DNA from: Trujillonella endophytica
Lineage (GTDB): Bacteria > Actinomycetota > Actinomycetes > Mycobacteriales > Geodermatophilaceae
NCBI RefSeq assembly: GCF_019799905.1
Contig: NZ_JABGCI010000001.1
Coordinates: 1,178,001 to 1,242,000 of the forward strand
Direction: 5' to 3'
Length of the DNA stretch: 64,000 nucleotides
Shown here: positions 41,662 to 53,564 of the stretch, in pieces
Position numbering within the stretch: the first letter of the stretch is position 1
Layout of the letters: every line of letters starts with the position of its first letter
The notes under the pieces: model-generated
Told to the model about the DNA's origin: nothing
Seen by the model: the letters and a program-made list of their open reading frames with translations, nothing else
Database searches by the model: none
Translations under genes and position numbers: made by a program

Positions 41662-43472
41662 CGGTCCCCTCCAGGGGTCGGGGCGTCGCCGGCGGAGCCG
41701 ATGACGCCGGCGGCGCGCAGCGAGTCGGCGACCGCCGTGCTCGCGGCTGCCTCCTGCCCCTCGACCACGGGCTCGGTGCGCTCGGCGGCGGGCTTGGACA
41801 GCTCGAACCAGTAGAAGCCGTGGCCGGCCAGGGTGAGCATGTAGGGCAGGACGCCGATCTGCGGGAACTCGACCCGCCCGGTGAGCTCGATGGGCGTGTA
41901 GCCCTCGAACCGGCGCAGGTCCAGCTCCACCGGCTGGGGAAACCGGGACAGGTTGTTGACGCACAGCACGACGTCGTCGCCGAACTCGCGCACGAACGAC
42001 AGCACCGTGGGGTTGCGCGAGCCGATCTCGGCGTAGCTGCCCAGCCCGAAGGTCGGGTGCTGGCCGCGGACGCGGAGCATCTCCCGGATCCAGTGCAGCA
42101 GCGAGGTCGTGTTGCGCAGCTGCGACTCGACGTTGGTGACCTGGTAGCCGTACACCGGGTCGGCGTTGAGGGGGAGGTTCATCCGCTGCGGGTCGGCGGT
42201 GGAGAAGCCGCCGTTGCGGTCCGGGGTCCACTGCATGGGGGTCCGGACGCCGTCGCGGTCGCCGAGCCAGATGTTGTCGCCCATCCCGATCTCGTCGCCG
42301 TAGTACAGGACGGGCGAACCGGGCAGGCTCAGCAGGAGGGCGTTGAACAGCTCGAGGGTGTCGATGTCGTTGTCCAGCAGCGGCGCCAGCCGGCGGCGGA
42401 TGCCGATGTTGGCCTTCATGCGGGGGTCCTTGGCGTACTCGCCCCACATGTAGTCCCGCTCCTCGTCGGTGACCATCTCGAGGGTCAGCTCGTCGTGGTT
42501 GCGGAGGAAGACGCCCCACTGGCAGTTGTCCGGGATGTCCGGCGTCTGCGCCATGATCTCCGAGATCGGGAAGCGCTGCTCCCGCCGGACGGCCATGAAC
42601 AACCGCGGCATGACCGGGAAGTGGAAGGCCATCTGGCACTCGTCGCCGTTCTCGCCGAAGTACTCGACGACGTCGGCCGGCCACTGGTTGGCCTCGCACA
42701 GCAGGACCCGGTCCGGGTAGCCGGCGTCGACGAACTTGCGCACCTGCTTGAGCAGCTCGTGCGTGCGCGGGAGGTTCTCGCAGTTGGTCCCCTCCTCCTC
42801 GAACAGGTAGGGGACGGCGTCCAGCCGGAACCCGTCGATGCCGAGGTCGAGCCAGAACTTCAGCGCGTCGAGGATCGCCTCGACCACCTTCGGGTTCTCG
42901 AAGTTCAGGTCGGGCTGGTGGGAGAAGAACCGGTGCCAGAAGTACTGCTTGCGCACCGGGTCGAACGTCCAGTTGGAGGACTCGGTGTCGACGAAGATGA
43001 TCCGCGCGTCGGCGTAGCCGGTGTCGTCGTCGGCCCACACGTAGAAGTCGCCGTACGGGCCCTCGGGGTCGCTGCGGCTGGCCTGGAACCAGGGGTGCTG
43101 GTCCGAGGTGTGGTTCATGACGAAGTCGATGATCACGCGCATGCCGCGTGAGTGGGCGGAGCCGAGGAACTCCTTGAAGTCCTCGATGTCCCCGAACTCG
43201 GGCAGCACGGCCGTGTAGTCGCTGACGTCGTACCCGCCGTCGCGCAGCGGCGAGGCGAAGAACGGCGGCAGCCACAGGCAGTCGACGCCGAGCCACTGCA
43301 GGTAGTCCAGCTTGTCGATCATCCCGCGGAGGTCGCCGACGCCGTCGGCGTTGCTGTCGGCGAAGCCGCGCACCAGGACCTCGTAGAAGACCGCGCGCTT
43401 GTACCACTCCGGGTCGGTGCCGGGCGGCGGCAGCGCGGAGCGGCGGGGGCTGTCGGGAACGGGAACGGTCAT
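41658..43472 (-). CDS. treS: Trehalose synthase / maltose glucosyltransferase
   Basis: 604 residues, GH13. Interconverts trehalose and maltose, so trehalose can be fed to maltokinase. Catalytic nucleophile Asp218 in [15 protein letters not shown], acid/base Glu in [13 protein letters not shown] and Asp in [13 protein letters not shown]. The N-terminal [18 protein letters not shown] is typical. The C-terminal 40 residues are an Ala/Glu-rich extension. GGGAGG upstream of the ATG and a 62-bp gap after glgE. Middle gene of the GlgE pathway operon. Confidence 0.96.
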   Translation of the reverse strand: MTVPVPDSPRRSALPPPGTDPEWYKRAVFYEVLVRGFADSNADGVGDLRGMIDKLDYLQWLGVDCLWLPPFFASPLRDGGYDVSDYTAVLPEFGDIEDFKEFLGSAHSRGMRVIIDFVMNHTSDQHPWFQASRSDPEGPYGDFYVWADDDTGYADARIIFVDTESSNWTFDPVRKQYFWHRFFSHQPDLNFENPKVVEAILDALKFWLDLGIDGFRLDAVPYLFEEEGTNCENLPRTHELLKQVRKFVDAGYPDRVLLCEANQWPADVVEYFGENGDECQMAFHFPVMPRLFMAVRREQRFPISEIMAQTPDIPDNCQWGVFLRNHDELTLEMVTDEERDYMWGEYAKDPRMKANIGIRRRLAPLLDNDIDTLELFNALLLSLPGSPVLYYGDEIGMGDNIWLGDRDGVRTPMQWTPDRNGGFSTADPQRMNLPLNADPVYGYQVTNVESQLRNTTSLLHWIREMLRVRGQHPTFGLGSYAEIGSRNPTVLSFVREFGDDVVLCVNNLSRFPQPVELDLRRFEGYTPIELTGRVEFPQIGVLPYMLTLAGHGFYWFELSKPAAERTEPVVEGQEAAASTAVADSLRAAGVIGSAGDAPTPGGDR

Positions 43473-43534
43473 CGGGAGGTGTCGCCCCTCGGTAGTGCCG
43501 TGCGGGTGGAGTGGGAGTGAGTGGGCGGGGCGGG

Positions 43535-45577
43535 TCAGGCGACCGGCGGCGGCCAGGTCACCGGCCGCGGGAACGTGATCGAGAAGACGTGCGCCGGCTC
43601 GGCGTACGGGTCGAGCTCCACGTAGTTGAACTGGCCCCAGTCGTAGCTGGCGCCCGACAGCTCGTCGTGCACGGTGAACCGCTCGTGCCAGTCGAGCCCG
43701 AGCACGCCGAGGTCCAGCGCCGTCGTCCCGATCTGCCGGTTGTGGCTCTCCAGCGTGACCACCACGAGGACGGCGTCCTGGGAGCCCGGGTCGGTCTTGG
43801 AGAAGCAGATCAGGTTCGGGTTGTCGACCGGGTGGAACCGCAGCGTGCGCAGCTGCTGCAGCGCGGGGTGCGCGCGGCGGATCTCGTTGAGCCGCTTCAG
43901 GTACGGCGCCAGGCTGCGTCCCGAGGCCTCGGCGGCGGCCCAGTCGCGGGGGCGCAGCTGGAACTTCTCGGTGTCCAGGTACTCCTCGCTGCCCGGCCGG
44001 AGAGCGACGTGCTCGAACAGCTCGTAGCCGGAGTAGACGCCCCAGGTGGGGCTCATCATCGAGGCGAGCACCGCACGGATCTTGAACATCGGCGGCCCGC
44101 CGAACTGCAGCGACGCGTGCAGGATGTCCGGGGTGTTCACGAAGAAGTTCGGCCGCATGTAGTGCGCCGTGCCGGCGAGGTCGCGGCCGTACTCCTCGAT
44201 CTCGCCGCGCTCGGTGCGCCAGGTGAAGTAGGTGTAGCTCTGCGTGTACCCGATGCGGGCCAGCTGGTGCATCATCGCCGGCCGGGTGAAGGCCTCGGCG
44301 AGGAAGAGCACGTCGGGGTGGCTCTGCTTGACGTCCCAGATCAGCCAGTGCCAGAAGTTCAGCGGCTTGGTGTGCGGGTTGTCGACGCGGAAGACCTTCA
44401 CCCCGGCGTCGATCCAGACCTGGATCACCCGGCGGCACTCGGCGTAGATGCCCGCGGGGTCGTTGTCGAAGTTGATCGGGTAGATGTCCTGGTACTTCTT
44501 CGGCGGGTTCTCGGCGTAGGCGATCGTGCCGTCGGGCCGGGTGGTGAACCACTCCGGGTGGCTCTGCACCCAGGGGTGGTCGGGCGCGGCCTGCAGCGCG
44601 AAGTCCAGCGCCACCTCCATGCCGAGCTCGCGGGTGCGCGCGACGAAGGCCCGGAAGTCGTCCATGGTGCCCAGCCGCGGGTGGACGGCGTCGTGGCCGC
44701 CCTCGGCCGAGCCGATCGCCCACGGGGAGCCGACGTCGTCGGGCTCCGGGGTCAGCGTGTTGTTGCGGCCCTTGCGGTTGACCTCGCCGATCGGGTGGAT
44801 CGGGGGGAGGTAGACGACGTCGAAGCCCATGTCGGCGACGGCGGGCAGCCGGTCGGCGGCGGTGGTGAACGTGCCGTGGGTGGGGACGCCGTCCACGACC
44901 GGGCCGGTGGAGCGGGGGAAGAACTCGTACCAGGAGCCGTAGAGCGCCCGGGGCCGGTCGACCCAGACCTCGTGGTCGGGCGTCGCGGTGACGAGCTCAC
45001 GCACGGGGTGGTCGTGCAGGTAGTCCTGCACGGCCGCGGTCAGCGCCGGCGCCACGCGCTCGGGCAGCCCGCGGTCGGTGTCGCGCAGTGCGGTCGCCGC
45101 GTCGGTCAGCCGGCTCCGCCAGCCGTCGTCGGCCTCGGCGGCGACCCGCTCGAGCAGCCGGGCGCCCTCCTCCAGGTCGTTGGCCAGGTCCTCGGGGCCC
45201 TGCCCGGCCTCGATCTTCACCTCGACGGCGTGGTGCCAGGTGGCCAGCGGGTCGCTCCACGCCTCGATGCGGAAGGTCCAGCGGCCCTCCTGCGTGGGTA
45301 CGACCGTGGCCAGCCAGCGATCGGGCTCCTGGCTGTAGGGCGCCATGCGGGTGAACGCGGAGGGGGTGCCGTCGGGGGAGGGGCGGCCTGGACCGCCGGC
45401 CGAGTCGCTGGGTGGGCTCCAGACGACGTCGGCGGCGACGGCGTCGTGGCCCTCGCGGAACACGGTGGCGGTGATCGGCAGGTGCTCGCCGACCACGGCG
45501 CGGGCCGAGAAGGACCCGCAGGACACGACGGGGGCGACATCGGTGATGCCGAGACGGAGGTCAGCGCGGCCAGTCAT
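43535..45577 (-). CDS. glgE: Alpha-1,4-glucan:maltose-1-phosphate maltosyltransferase
   Basis: 680 residues, GH13_3. Extends alpha-1,4-glucans with maltosyl units from maltose-1-phosphate. Long N-terminal dimerisation and starch-binding-like domains precede the barrel. The nucleophile is Asp399 in [18 protein letters not shown], with the acid/base Glu in [11 protein letters not shown]. First gene of the operon; read on the minus strand, a TAGCGT box lies 8 nt before its ATG. Divergent from glgP across a 128-bp gap, the same arrangement as glgB-glgE/glgP in M. tuberculosis (Rv1326c-Rv1328). Confidence 0.96.
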   Translation of the reverse strand: MTGRADLRLGITDVAPVVSCGSFSARAVVGEHLPITATVFREGHDAVAADVVWSPPSDSAGGPGRPSPDGTPSAFTRMAPYSQEPDRWLATVVPTQEGRWTFRIEAWSDPLATWHHAVEVKIEAGQGPEDLANDLEEGARLLERVAAEADDGWRSRLTDAATALRDTDRGLPERVAPALTAAVQDYLHDHPVRELVTATPDHEVWVDRPRALYGSWYEFFPRSTGPVVDGVPTHGTFTTAADRLPAVADMGFDVVYLPPIHPIGEVNRKGRNNTLTPEPDDVGSPWAIGSAEGGHDAVHPRLGTMDDFRAFVARTRELGMEVALDFALQAAPDHPWVQSHPEWFTTRPDGTIAYAENPPKKYQDIYPINFDNDPAGIYAECRRVIQVWIDAGVKVFRVDNPHTKPLNFWHWLIWDVKQSHPDVLFLAEAFTRPAMMHQLARIGYTQSYTYFTWRTERGEIEEYGRDLAGTAHYMRPNFFVNTPDILHASLQFGGPPMFKIRAVLASMMSPTWGVYSGYELFEHVALRPGSEEYLDTEKFQLRPRDWAAAEASGRSLAPYLKRLNEIRRAHPALQQLRTLRFHPVDNPNLICFSKTDPGSQDAVLVVVTLESHNRQIGTTALDLGVLGLDWHERFTVHDELSGASYDWGQFNYVELDPYAEPAHVFSITFPRPVTWPPPVA

Positions 45578-45585
45578 CGGCGATC

Positions 45586-45591
45586 ACGCTA
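45586..45591 (-). promoter_or_regulatory. -10 box of the glgE operon
   Basis: TAGCGT on the minus strand, 8 nt before the glgE ATG; leaderless-type spacing. Confidence 0.45.
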
Positions 45592-45631
45592 ACGAGGTCG
45601 CCCATGTCGAGCACTTCGGAGGGTCTGCCGG

Positions 45632-45686
45632 TCTCGGTGCAGGGGCCTGAGGGGGCCTGCGAGCTGTGGGGGGCAGCGAGGTCCTC
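45632..45686 (-). repeat. Dispersed intergenic hairpin repeat, degenerate copy H
   Basis: On the minus strand GAGGACCTCGCTGCCCCCCAC matches copy D at 19 of 21 positions; the second half (CAGGCCCCTGCACCGAG) has diverged and the arms pair only partly. It lies between the divergent glgE and glgP promoters, like copy B. Confidence 0.5.
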
Positions 45687-45693
45687 GCCTCGC

Positions 45694-45699
45694 TAGGGT
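45694..45699 (+). promoter_or_regulatory. -10 box of glgP
   Basis: TAGGGT exactly 6 nt before the GTG start; identical box and spacing to murA. Confidence 0.55.
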
Positions 45700-45705
45700 T
45701 CCGCC

Positions 45706-48255
45706 GTGCGTGCTCTCCGTCGACTCACGGTCCGGGCATCGCTCCCCGAGGAGCTGATGCCGCTCGCCCAACTCGTGATGAACCTCCGGTGGTCCTGGCA
45801 CCCGGAGACGCGGGACCTCTTCGAGGCGCTCGACCCCGAACTCTGGCGGACCTGCGGGGGTGACCCGGTCAAGGTCCTGGGTGAGGTCTCCGCCTCCCGG
45901 CTGGCGACGCTGGCCAAGGACCGGCGCTTCGTGCGCCGCCTGCAGGACGTCGTGGAGGACCTCGACGACTACCTGGCCGCCCCCCACTGGTACCAGTCGC
46001 TGGGGGCCGAGGCCCCGGCGTCGATCGCCTACTTCAGCGCGGAGTTCGGCATCACCGAGGTGCTCCCGCAGTACTCCGGCGGTCTCGGCATCCTCGCCGG
46101 CGACCACCTCAAGGCCGCCTCCGACCTCGGCGTCCCCCTGATCGGGGTGGGCCTGCTCTACCGGGCCGGCTACTTCGAGCAGGGCCTGTCGGCCGACGGC
46201 TGGCAGCTCGAGCACTACCCCGCCCTGGACCCGAACGGCCTGCCGGTCAAGCTGCTGCGCCAGGGCGACGGGTCGGCCGTCGTCATCTCCGTGCCGCTGC
46301 CCGAAGGCCGGACCCTGTTCGCCCACGTCTGGCGGGCGCAGGTCGGCCGGGTCTCCCTGCTGCTGCTCGACAGCGACATCGAGGAGAACGCCGCGGCCGA
46401 GCGCGGGGTCACCGACCGCCTGTACGGCGGTGACGAGGACCACCGGCTGCGCCAGGAGATGCTCCTGGGCATCGGCGGCGTCCGGGCCCTGCGGGCCTAC
46501 TGCCAGCTCACCGGGACCCCCGCGCCCGAGGTCTTCCACGCCAACGAGGGGCACGCCGGCTTCCAGGGCGTCGAGCGCATCCGGGAGCTCACCGAGTCGC
46601 ACGGGCTGTCCTTCGCCGAGGCGCTGCAGGCCGTCCGCGCCGGCACGGTGTTCACCACCCACACCCCGGTGCCCGCCGGCATCGACCGCTTCCCGCGCGC
46701 CCTGATCGAGCGCTACTTCGCCGCGTTCGGGGTCCCGCTGGAGCACCTGATCCCGCTGGGTGCCGAGGAGGACCCGACGAAGTTCAACATGGCGCACATG
46801 GGCCTGCGCCTGGGGCAGCGCGCCAACGGCGTCAGCCAGCTTCACGGCCACGTCAGCCGCGGGATGTTCAGCGACCTGTGGCCGGGCTTCGACGAGTCCG
46901 ACGTGCCGATCGGCTCGATCACCAACGGCGTGCACGCGCCGACCTGGACCGCGCGCGAGCTGGTCGACCTGGGCACGCAGAGCTCCAGCACCGGTGACCC
47001 GGTCGAGGGCGACGAGCCGGCGTCCTTCGACGGCGTCGACCGGATCAGCGCCGGGGAGCTGTGGAGCACCCGGCGGATGCTGCGCGGCCGGCTGGTCGAC
47101 GAGGTCCGCCGCCGCGTCCGGGAGACCGCGCTGTCCCGCGGGGCCACCGAGGCCGAGGTCGGCTGGACCGACAGCGTCTTCGACCCCGACGTCCTCACCA
47201 TCGGCTTCGCCCGGCGGGTGCCCAGCTACAAGCGGCTGACGCTGATGCTGCGCGACCCCGAGCGGCTGCGGGCCCTGCTCCTCGACGAGGAGCGGCCCGT
47301 GCAGCTGGTCATCGCCGGCAAGAGCCACCCGGCCGACGACGGCGGCAAGCAGCTGATCCAGCAGATGGTGAAGTTCGCCGACGACCACGCGGTGCGGCAC
47401 CGGATCGCCTTCCTGCCCGGCTACGACATCGGCATGGCCCGCTACCTCTACTGGGGCTGCGACGTCTGGCTGAACAACCCGCTGCGGCCGCTGGAGGCCT
47501 GCGGCACCTCGGGGATGAAGGCCGCGCTCAACGGCGGGCTGAACCTCTCCATCCGCGACGGCTGGTGGGACGAGTGGTTCGACGGCCAGAACGGCTGGGC
47601 GATCCCGACCGCCGACGGCGTGGCCGACGCCGACCGCCGCGACGAGGTCGAGGCCCGGGCCATCTACGAGCTGCTGGGCACCCAGGTGATCCCGCGGTTC
47701 TACGAGACCGACCGCGACGGCATCCCCACCCGGTGGGTCGAGATGGTCCGGCACACCCTGCGCGAGACCGGGCCCAGGGTGCTGGCCACCCGCATGGTCC
47801 GCGACTACGTGCAGCGGCTCTACGTGCCCGCCGCCGGGTCGGCGCGCGTCATGGCCGAGGGCGGCTACGGGCCGGCCCGCGAGGAGTCCGCCTGGCGGGC
47901 CCGGCTGGGCGAGCGCTGGAGCAGCATCCGGGTCGCCCACGTCGAGGCCACCGGTGCAGGGGACACCCCGGAGATCGGCACCACCCTGGCGCTGCGGGCC
48001 GAGGTGGAGCTGCCCGGGCTGACGCCGGAGGACGTCCAGGTGCAGGCGGCCTACGGCCGGGTCGACGACGCCGACGGGCTGCACGACGTCACGACGGTGC
48101 CGATGACCCACGAGCACGCCGAGGGCTCGCGGCACTGGTTCACCGCGACGGTCCCGCTGGAGCGGACGGGGCCGTTCGGCTACACCGTGCGCGTCCTCCC
48201 GGACTCCGCGCACCTGGCGGATCCCGCCGAGCTGGGTCTGGTCGCCACCGCCTGA
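45706..48255 (+). CDS. glgP: Alpha-glucan phosphorylase
   Basis: 849 residues of the shorter, DUF3417-bearing phosphorylase type found in actinobacteria (Rv1328-like). Releases glucose-1-phosphate from alpha-1,4-glucan ends. The N-terminal MNLRWSWHPETRDLF is the DUF3417 cap. Visible catalytic-site segments are SAEFGITEVLPQYSGGLG, HANEGHAGF and the pyridoxal-phosphate region CGTSGMKAALNGGLNLS with the cofactor Lys. It is the degradative counterpart of the divergent glgE operon. Confidence 0.95.
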   Translation: MRALRRLTVRASLPEELMPLAQLVMNLRWSWHPETRDLFEALDPELWRTCGGDPVKVLGEVSASRLATLAKDRRFVRRLQDVVEDLDDYLAAPHWYQSLGAEAPASIAYFSAEFGITEVLPQYSGGLGILAGDHLKAASDLGVPLIGVGLLYRAGYFEQGLSADGWQLEHYPALDPNGLPVKLLRQGDGSAVVISVPLPEGRTLFAHVWRAQVGRVSLLLLDSDIEENAAAERGVTDRLYGGDEDHRLRQEMLLGIGGVRALRAYCQLTGTPAPEVFHANEGHAGFQGVERIRELTESHGLSFAEALQAVRAGTVFTTHTPVPAGIDRFPRALIERYFAAFGVPLEHLIPLGAEEDPTKFNMAHMGLRLGQRANGVSQLHGHVSRGMFSDLWPGFDESDVPIGSITNGVHAPTWTARELVDLGTQSSSTGDPVEGDEPASFDGVDRISAGELWSTRRMLRGRLVDEVRRRVRETALSRGATEAEVGWTDSVFDPDVLTIGFARRVPSYKRLTLMLRDPERLRALLLDEERPVQLVIAGKSHPADDGGKQLIQQMVKFADDHAVRHRIAFLPGYDIGMARYLYWGCDVWLNNPLRPLEACGTSGMKAALNGGLNLSIRDGWWDEWFDGQNGWAIPTADGVADADRRDEVEARAIYELLGTQVIPRFYETDRDGIPTRWVEMVRHTLRETGPRVLATRMVRDYVQRLYVPAAGSARVMAEGGYGPAREESAWRARLGERWSSIRVAHVEATGAGDTPEIGTTLALRAEVELPGLTPEDVQVQAAYGRVDDADGLHDVTTVPMTHEHAEGSRHWFTATVPLERTGPFGYTVRVLPDSAHLADPAELGLVATA

Positions 48256-48261
48256 GGTGCC

Positions 48262-48313
48262 CTCCGGTTCCCGCCGCGGCCGGTCGGGCGGTGACCGGGA
48301 GGAGCCACCAGGT
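48262..48313 (+). terminator. Imperfect hairpin after glgP
   Basis: CCTCCGGTTCCCGCC pairs imperfectly with GGGCGGTGACCGGGAGG, starting 6 nt after the glgP stop. It lies in a 177-bp gap whose remainder is promoter sequence for the FHA gene. Confidence 0.4.
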
Positions 48314-48419
48314 GACCCCCTGCAGGCTCATCCGTCACGCCGGTCGCACCTCTCCCGCGAGGGACGGGTGCGCCCGGCGTGGCGGGGCTGCCCGACCGCC
48401 CACTTCCGCCGTCGGTCAC

Positions 48420-48425
48420 TACGCT
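48420..48425 (+). promoter_or_regulatory. -10 box of the FHA gene
   Basis: TACGCT 7 nt before the ATG; leaderless-type spacing. Confidence 0.45.
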
Positions 48426-48432
48426 GGCGGGT

Positions 48433-49419
48433 ATGCCCGACCGCTGTGAAGTCCTGCCCGGAGACTCCGTCGTCGCCCGTCGCGGCGGCGGACTGCTGTG
48501 GGTGGACGCTCCCGGGGCCCCCGCGCTGACGGCGGCCCTGCACGCCTGCCTGGGCGTGTCCGGCCCCGGCGCCGACCGCGTGCTGGCCGCGGTGGCCGGC
48601 CAGGTCGCCGCCCTCGGCGGTGGCTCGGCGTCCTTCGCCCTGGTCCTCGTCGACACCGCGGGCGGCTCGGGCACCGGCGTGGCGCTGTGGGCCGGCAAGG
48701 GCCAGCCCGCCGTCGACGGCGTACCCGTGGCCGGGCACCAGGTCGAGGGGGGCTGCACGCTGGCGGCGGGCTTCCAGCTCGGCTCCGGTCTGTACGTCGG
48801 CCCCGGACAGCCGGTCCCGACGATGCCGCCGGGCGTCGCGTACGACCTCGTCGAGGGCACCGTCCCCGGCAGCGGCGCGATGCTGCAGCTGGCGGCGGCC
48901 GCGCACGTCTCGGCCGCCGTGGTGCCCGGCGCCACCCAGGCCCCGTCGTCGTTCTCCGCCGGCTCCGACGCCGGCTTCGGCGCCCCCAGCGGCGGCTACG
49001 CCGCGGCAGGGGCCGCGCAGGGGCCGGGCACCGACGGCGGCGAGGCGACCGCCTTCTGGAAGCCGGAGACGAGCGCGGCGCCGATCCTCCGCTTCGACGA
49101 CGGCCTGGTCGTCACCGTGGACGAGGACCTCGTCCTCGGCCGTCGCCCCGACAGCCACGAGATGGTGGCCGGCGGCACCGCGCGGGCGGTCCCGATCGCC
49201 GACACCCAGAACGTGCTGTCCTCGGCCCACGCGGCCGTGCAGCGCCAGGGCCGCGAGGTCTCGCTGGTCGACCTCGGCTCGCTCAACGGCACCCACGTCG
49301 CCGGCCCCGAGGCCACCGAGTGGACGCAGCTCGAGCCCGGCGTCGCCCACCCGCTGGCCGACGGCGACCGCCTGCTGCTGGGCTGGACGGTCATCACCTT
49401 CGAGCAGCCCCAGGACTAG
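48433..49419 (+). CDS. FHA-domain protein
   Basis: 328 residues. The C-terminal 100 residues are a forkhead-associated (phosphothreonine-binding) domain: VLGRRPDSHEMV, SSAHAAVQR and LVDLGSLNGTHV carry the conserved Gly-Arg, Ser-x-x-His and Asn-Gly-Thr. The N-terminal two thirds is an Ala/Gly-rich globular region of unknown fold (LLWVDAPGAPALTAALHA at its start). It may read phosphorylation by Ser/Thr kinases such as the one encoded 9 kb downstream, but no direct link is visible. The ATG next to the -10 box is preferred over an in-frame start 54 bp upstream. Confidence 0.8.
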   Translation: MPDRCEVLPGDSVVARRGGGLLWVDAPGAPALTAALHACLGVSGPGADRVLAAVAGQVAALGGGSASFALVLVDTAGGSGTGVALWAGKGQPAVDGVPVAGHQVEGGCTLAAGFQLGSGLYVGPGQPVPTMPPGVAYDLVEGTVPGSGAMLQLAAAAHVSAAVVPGATQAPSSFSAGSDAGFGAPSGGYAAAGAAQGPGTDGGEATAFWKPETSAAPILRFDDGLVVTVDEDLVLGRRPDSHEMVAGGTARAVPIADTQNVLSSAHAAVQRQGREVSLVDLGSLNGTHVAGPEATEWTQLEPGVAHPLADGDRLLLGWTVITFEQPQD

Positions 49420-49434
49420 CCCCACCGCTGTGAC

Positions 49435-49471
49435 CCAGTGGCCCAGGACCTCACCGGTCCTGGGCCACTGG
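49435..49471. terminator. Perfect 16-bp bidirectional terminator hairpin
   Basis: CCAGTGGCCCAGGACC and GGTCCTGGGCCACTGG pair perfectly around the loop TCACC, 16 nt after the FHA stop and facing the convergent glgX gene. Confidence 0.8.
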
Positions 49472-49492
49472 CGTCCTCGGGGTGCGGTCCCC

Positions 49493-49552
49493 AGGCATGG
49501 GAGGCGATACCCACGTCCTGCGCGCCAGGGCGTGGGTATCGCCACCCATGCC

Positions 49553-49553
<1 letters not shown>
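49493..49553. terminator. Second long palindrome, abutting the glgX stop
   Basis: Arms 49493-49515 and 49531-49553 pair over 23 bp with a single A-A mismatch (core GGCGATACCCACG / CGTGGGTATCGCC). The 15-nt loop itself can form a CCTG/CAGG stem. It touches the glgX stop codon. With the neighbouring 16-bp hairpin it fills nearly all of the convergent gap. Confidence 0.65.
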
Positions 49554-51706
<2,153 letters not shown>

Positions 51707-51756
51707 GGTCCGATCCTGCCAACCCCGGCGGTCCGCCGGGTTGGTTGGATGGGCCC

Positions 51757-52581
51757 GTGTCGAGCTCCGCGAGTGCTGCCAGGTCCGAGCCCGTCGCCGA
51801 GCCCGTCGTGGAGCTGGCGGGCGTCGACGTCGTCCGGGGCCAGAACCACCTGCTGCGGGGGGTCGACTGGACGATCCGGGCCGACGAGCGCTGGGTGGTG
51901 CTCGGCCCCAACGGCGCCGGCAAGACGACGCTGCTGCAGCTGGTCTCCGCGCACATGCACCCGACCCGCGGGGAGGTGCGGCTGCTGGGGGAGACGCTCG
52001 GCGCCGTCGACGTCTTCGAGCTGCGGCCGCGGATCGGGCTGACCAGCGCCGCGCTCGCGCAGCGGATCGGCCCCGCGGAGCGCACCGGCGACGTCGTCGT
52101 CTCCGCGGGCTACGCCGTCGTGGGCCGCTGGCGCGAGCGCTACGACATCGCCGACCTGACCCGGGCCGCGATGCTGATGCGGCAGTGGGGCGTGGAGGCG
52201 TTCGCGAACCGGCCGTTCGGCACGCTGAGCGAGGGGGAGCGCAAGCGGGTGCAGATCGCCCGCGCGCTCATGCCCGACCCGGAGCTGCTGCTGCTCGACG
52301 AGCCGGGAGCCGGCCTCGACCTCGCCGGCCGCGAGGACCTCGTCGCCCGCCTGTCGGACCTGGCCGGCTACCTGTACGCGCCGGCCCAGGTGCTGGTGAC
52401 CCACCACGTCGAGGAGATCCCGCCCGCCTACACGCACGCGCTGCTGCTGCGCGGCGGCGAGGTGGTCGCCGCCGGGCCGATGGACCGGGTGGTGACGGCG
52501 GAGGGGCTGTCGGAGACCTTCGGCCTGCCGCTGCGCCTGGACCGCCCCGACGGCCGCTTCTCCGCCCGCCGCGCATCCTGA
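51757..52581 (+). CDS. Stand-alone ABC transporter ATP-binding protein
   Basis: About 274 residues. Walker A GPNGAGKTT, signature LSEGERKRVQIARAL (the usual LSGGQ is LSEGE), Walker B ELLLLDEPGAGLD and the switch His in VLVTHHVEEI. This ModF/YbhF-like pattern with LSEGE occurs in single-gene ABC ATPases of actinobacteria. No permease gene lies beside it, so partner and substrate are unknown. The GTG start is preferred over an upstream TTG; the palindrome CCCGGCG-GTC-CGCCGGG lies 17 bp before the start. Confidence 0.8.
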   Translation: MSSSASAARSEPVAEPVVELAGVDVVRGQNHLLRGVDWTIRADERWVVLGPNGAGKTTLLQLVSAHMHPTRGEVRLLGETLGAVDVFELRPRIGLTSAALAQRIGPAERTGDVVVSAGYAVVGRWRERYDIADLTRAAMLMRQWGVEAFANRPFGTLSEGERKRVQIARALMPDPELLLLDEPGAGLDLAGREDLVARLSDLAGYLYAPAQVLVTHHVEEIPPAYTHALLLRGGEVVAAGPMDRVVTAEGLSETFGLPLRLDRPDGRFSARRAS

Positions 52582-52594
52582 GCGGCCGCACTCA

Positions 52595-52600
52595 TAGGGT
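52595..52600 (+). promoter_or_regulatory. Possible -10 of the enoyl-CoA hydratase gene
   Basis: TAGGGT in the short gap after the ABC ATPase, 36 nt before the GTG. Unlike most genes here this one has a proper leader with GGAGG 6 nt before the start. Confidence 0.35.
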
Positions 52601-52636
52601 GCCGGGGACGACGACGTCCCACCGCCGGAGGCCCGC

Positions 52637-53422
52637 GTGAGCGCACCCGAGTTCGTGACCCTGCAGGTCGAGGACGGGGTGGGCACGATCCGCCTCGACC
52701 GGCCGAAGATGAACGCGATCAACGACCAGCTGCACCGCGAGGTGCGCGCCGCCGCGCTCGAGGCCTCCGGTCGCGACGACGTGCGGGCGGTCGTCGTGTA
52801 CGGCGGGGAGCGCGTCTTCGCCGCGGGCGCCGACATCAAGGCGATGGCCCAGCTGGACGCCCGCGGCATGGCCGAGTGGGGCCGCGAGCTGCAGGAGTCC
52901 TTCATGGCCGTGCAGCGCATCCCCAAGCCGGTCATCGCCGCGATCACCGGCTACGCGCTGGGGGGCGGCTACGAGCTGGCCCTGTGCGCCGACTTCCGGG
53001 TGATGGGCGCGGGGGCCAAGGTCGGCCAGCCGGAGATCCAGCTCGGCATCATCCCCGGCGCCGGCGGCACGCAGCGGCTGGCGCGGCTGGTCGGCCCGGC
53101 CAAGGCCAAGGACCTGGTGTTCACCGGCCGGCACGTCGGCGCCGAGGAGGCGCTGGAGATGGGGCTGGCCGACGCGGTCGTGCCCGACGACGAGGTGTAC
53201 TCCACCGCTGTGGCCATGGCGCGCCGGTTCGCCGCGGGGCCGACGCTGGCGCTGGGCGCGGCCAAGCAGGCGATCGAGGACGGCCTGGACATGACGCTGC
53301 CCCAGGGGCTGGCGCTGGAGACCCGGCTGTTCTCGGGGCTCTTCGGCACCGAGGACCAGCAGGAGGGCATGCGCTCCTTCGTCGAGAGCGGTCCCGGCAA
53401 GGCGACCTTCACCGGTCGCTGA
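52637..53422 (+). CDS. Enoyl-CoA hydratase
   Basis: 261 residues, canonical crotonase. Both catalytic glutamates are present, in GGGYELALCADFR and in GQPEIQLGIIPGAGG, and the oxyanion-hole segment is FAAGADIKAM. It hydrates trans-2-enoyl-CoA in beta-oxidation, and in the ethylmalonyl-CoA route would interconvert 3-hydroxybutyryl-CoA and crotonyl-CoA. GTG start with GGAGG upstream. Confidence 0.92.
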   Translation: MSAPEFVTLQVEDGVGTIRLDRPKMNAINDQLHREVRAAALEASGRDDVRAVVVYGGERVFAAGADIKAMAQLDARGMAEWGRELQESFMAVQRIPKPVIAAITGYALGGGYELALCADFRVMGAGAKVGQPEIQLGIIPGAGGTQRLARLVGPAKAKDLVFTGRHVGAEEALEMGLADAVVPDDEVYSTAVAMARRFAAGPTLALGAAKQAIEDGLDMTLPQGLALETRLFSGLFGTEDQQEGMRSFVESGPGKATFTGR

Positions 53423-53523
53423 CCCGGGGAGGCCGCGGTCCCGACCGGGCAGTTCTCCGGCTGTTCGCCGCCCCGTCGCCGTTCCGGTCTCCCGATCGGC
53501 CCGTGGTCTGTCACCATCCCGAG

Positions 53524-53543
53524 GCCGCCCGAGCTCGGGCGGC
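53524..53543. promoter_or_regulatory. Perfect 20-bp palindrome before the ABC uptake operon
   Basis: GCCGCCCGAGCTCGGGCGGC is a gap-free palindrome 21 bp before the GTG of the solute-binding protein. With no loop it suits a dimeric repressor site better than an RNA hairpin. It could make the operon substrate-responsive. Confidence 0.45.
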
Positions 53544-53564
53544 ACGGACATCTGGAGGAACTCC

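Noticed and set aside
48303..48331. Fragment resembling the end of the dispersed repeat (GACCCCCTGCAGG)
   Set aside because: Too short and lacking both the core and complementary arms; probably chance similarity in GC-rich DNA.
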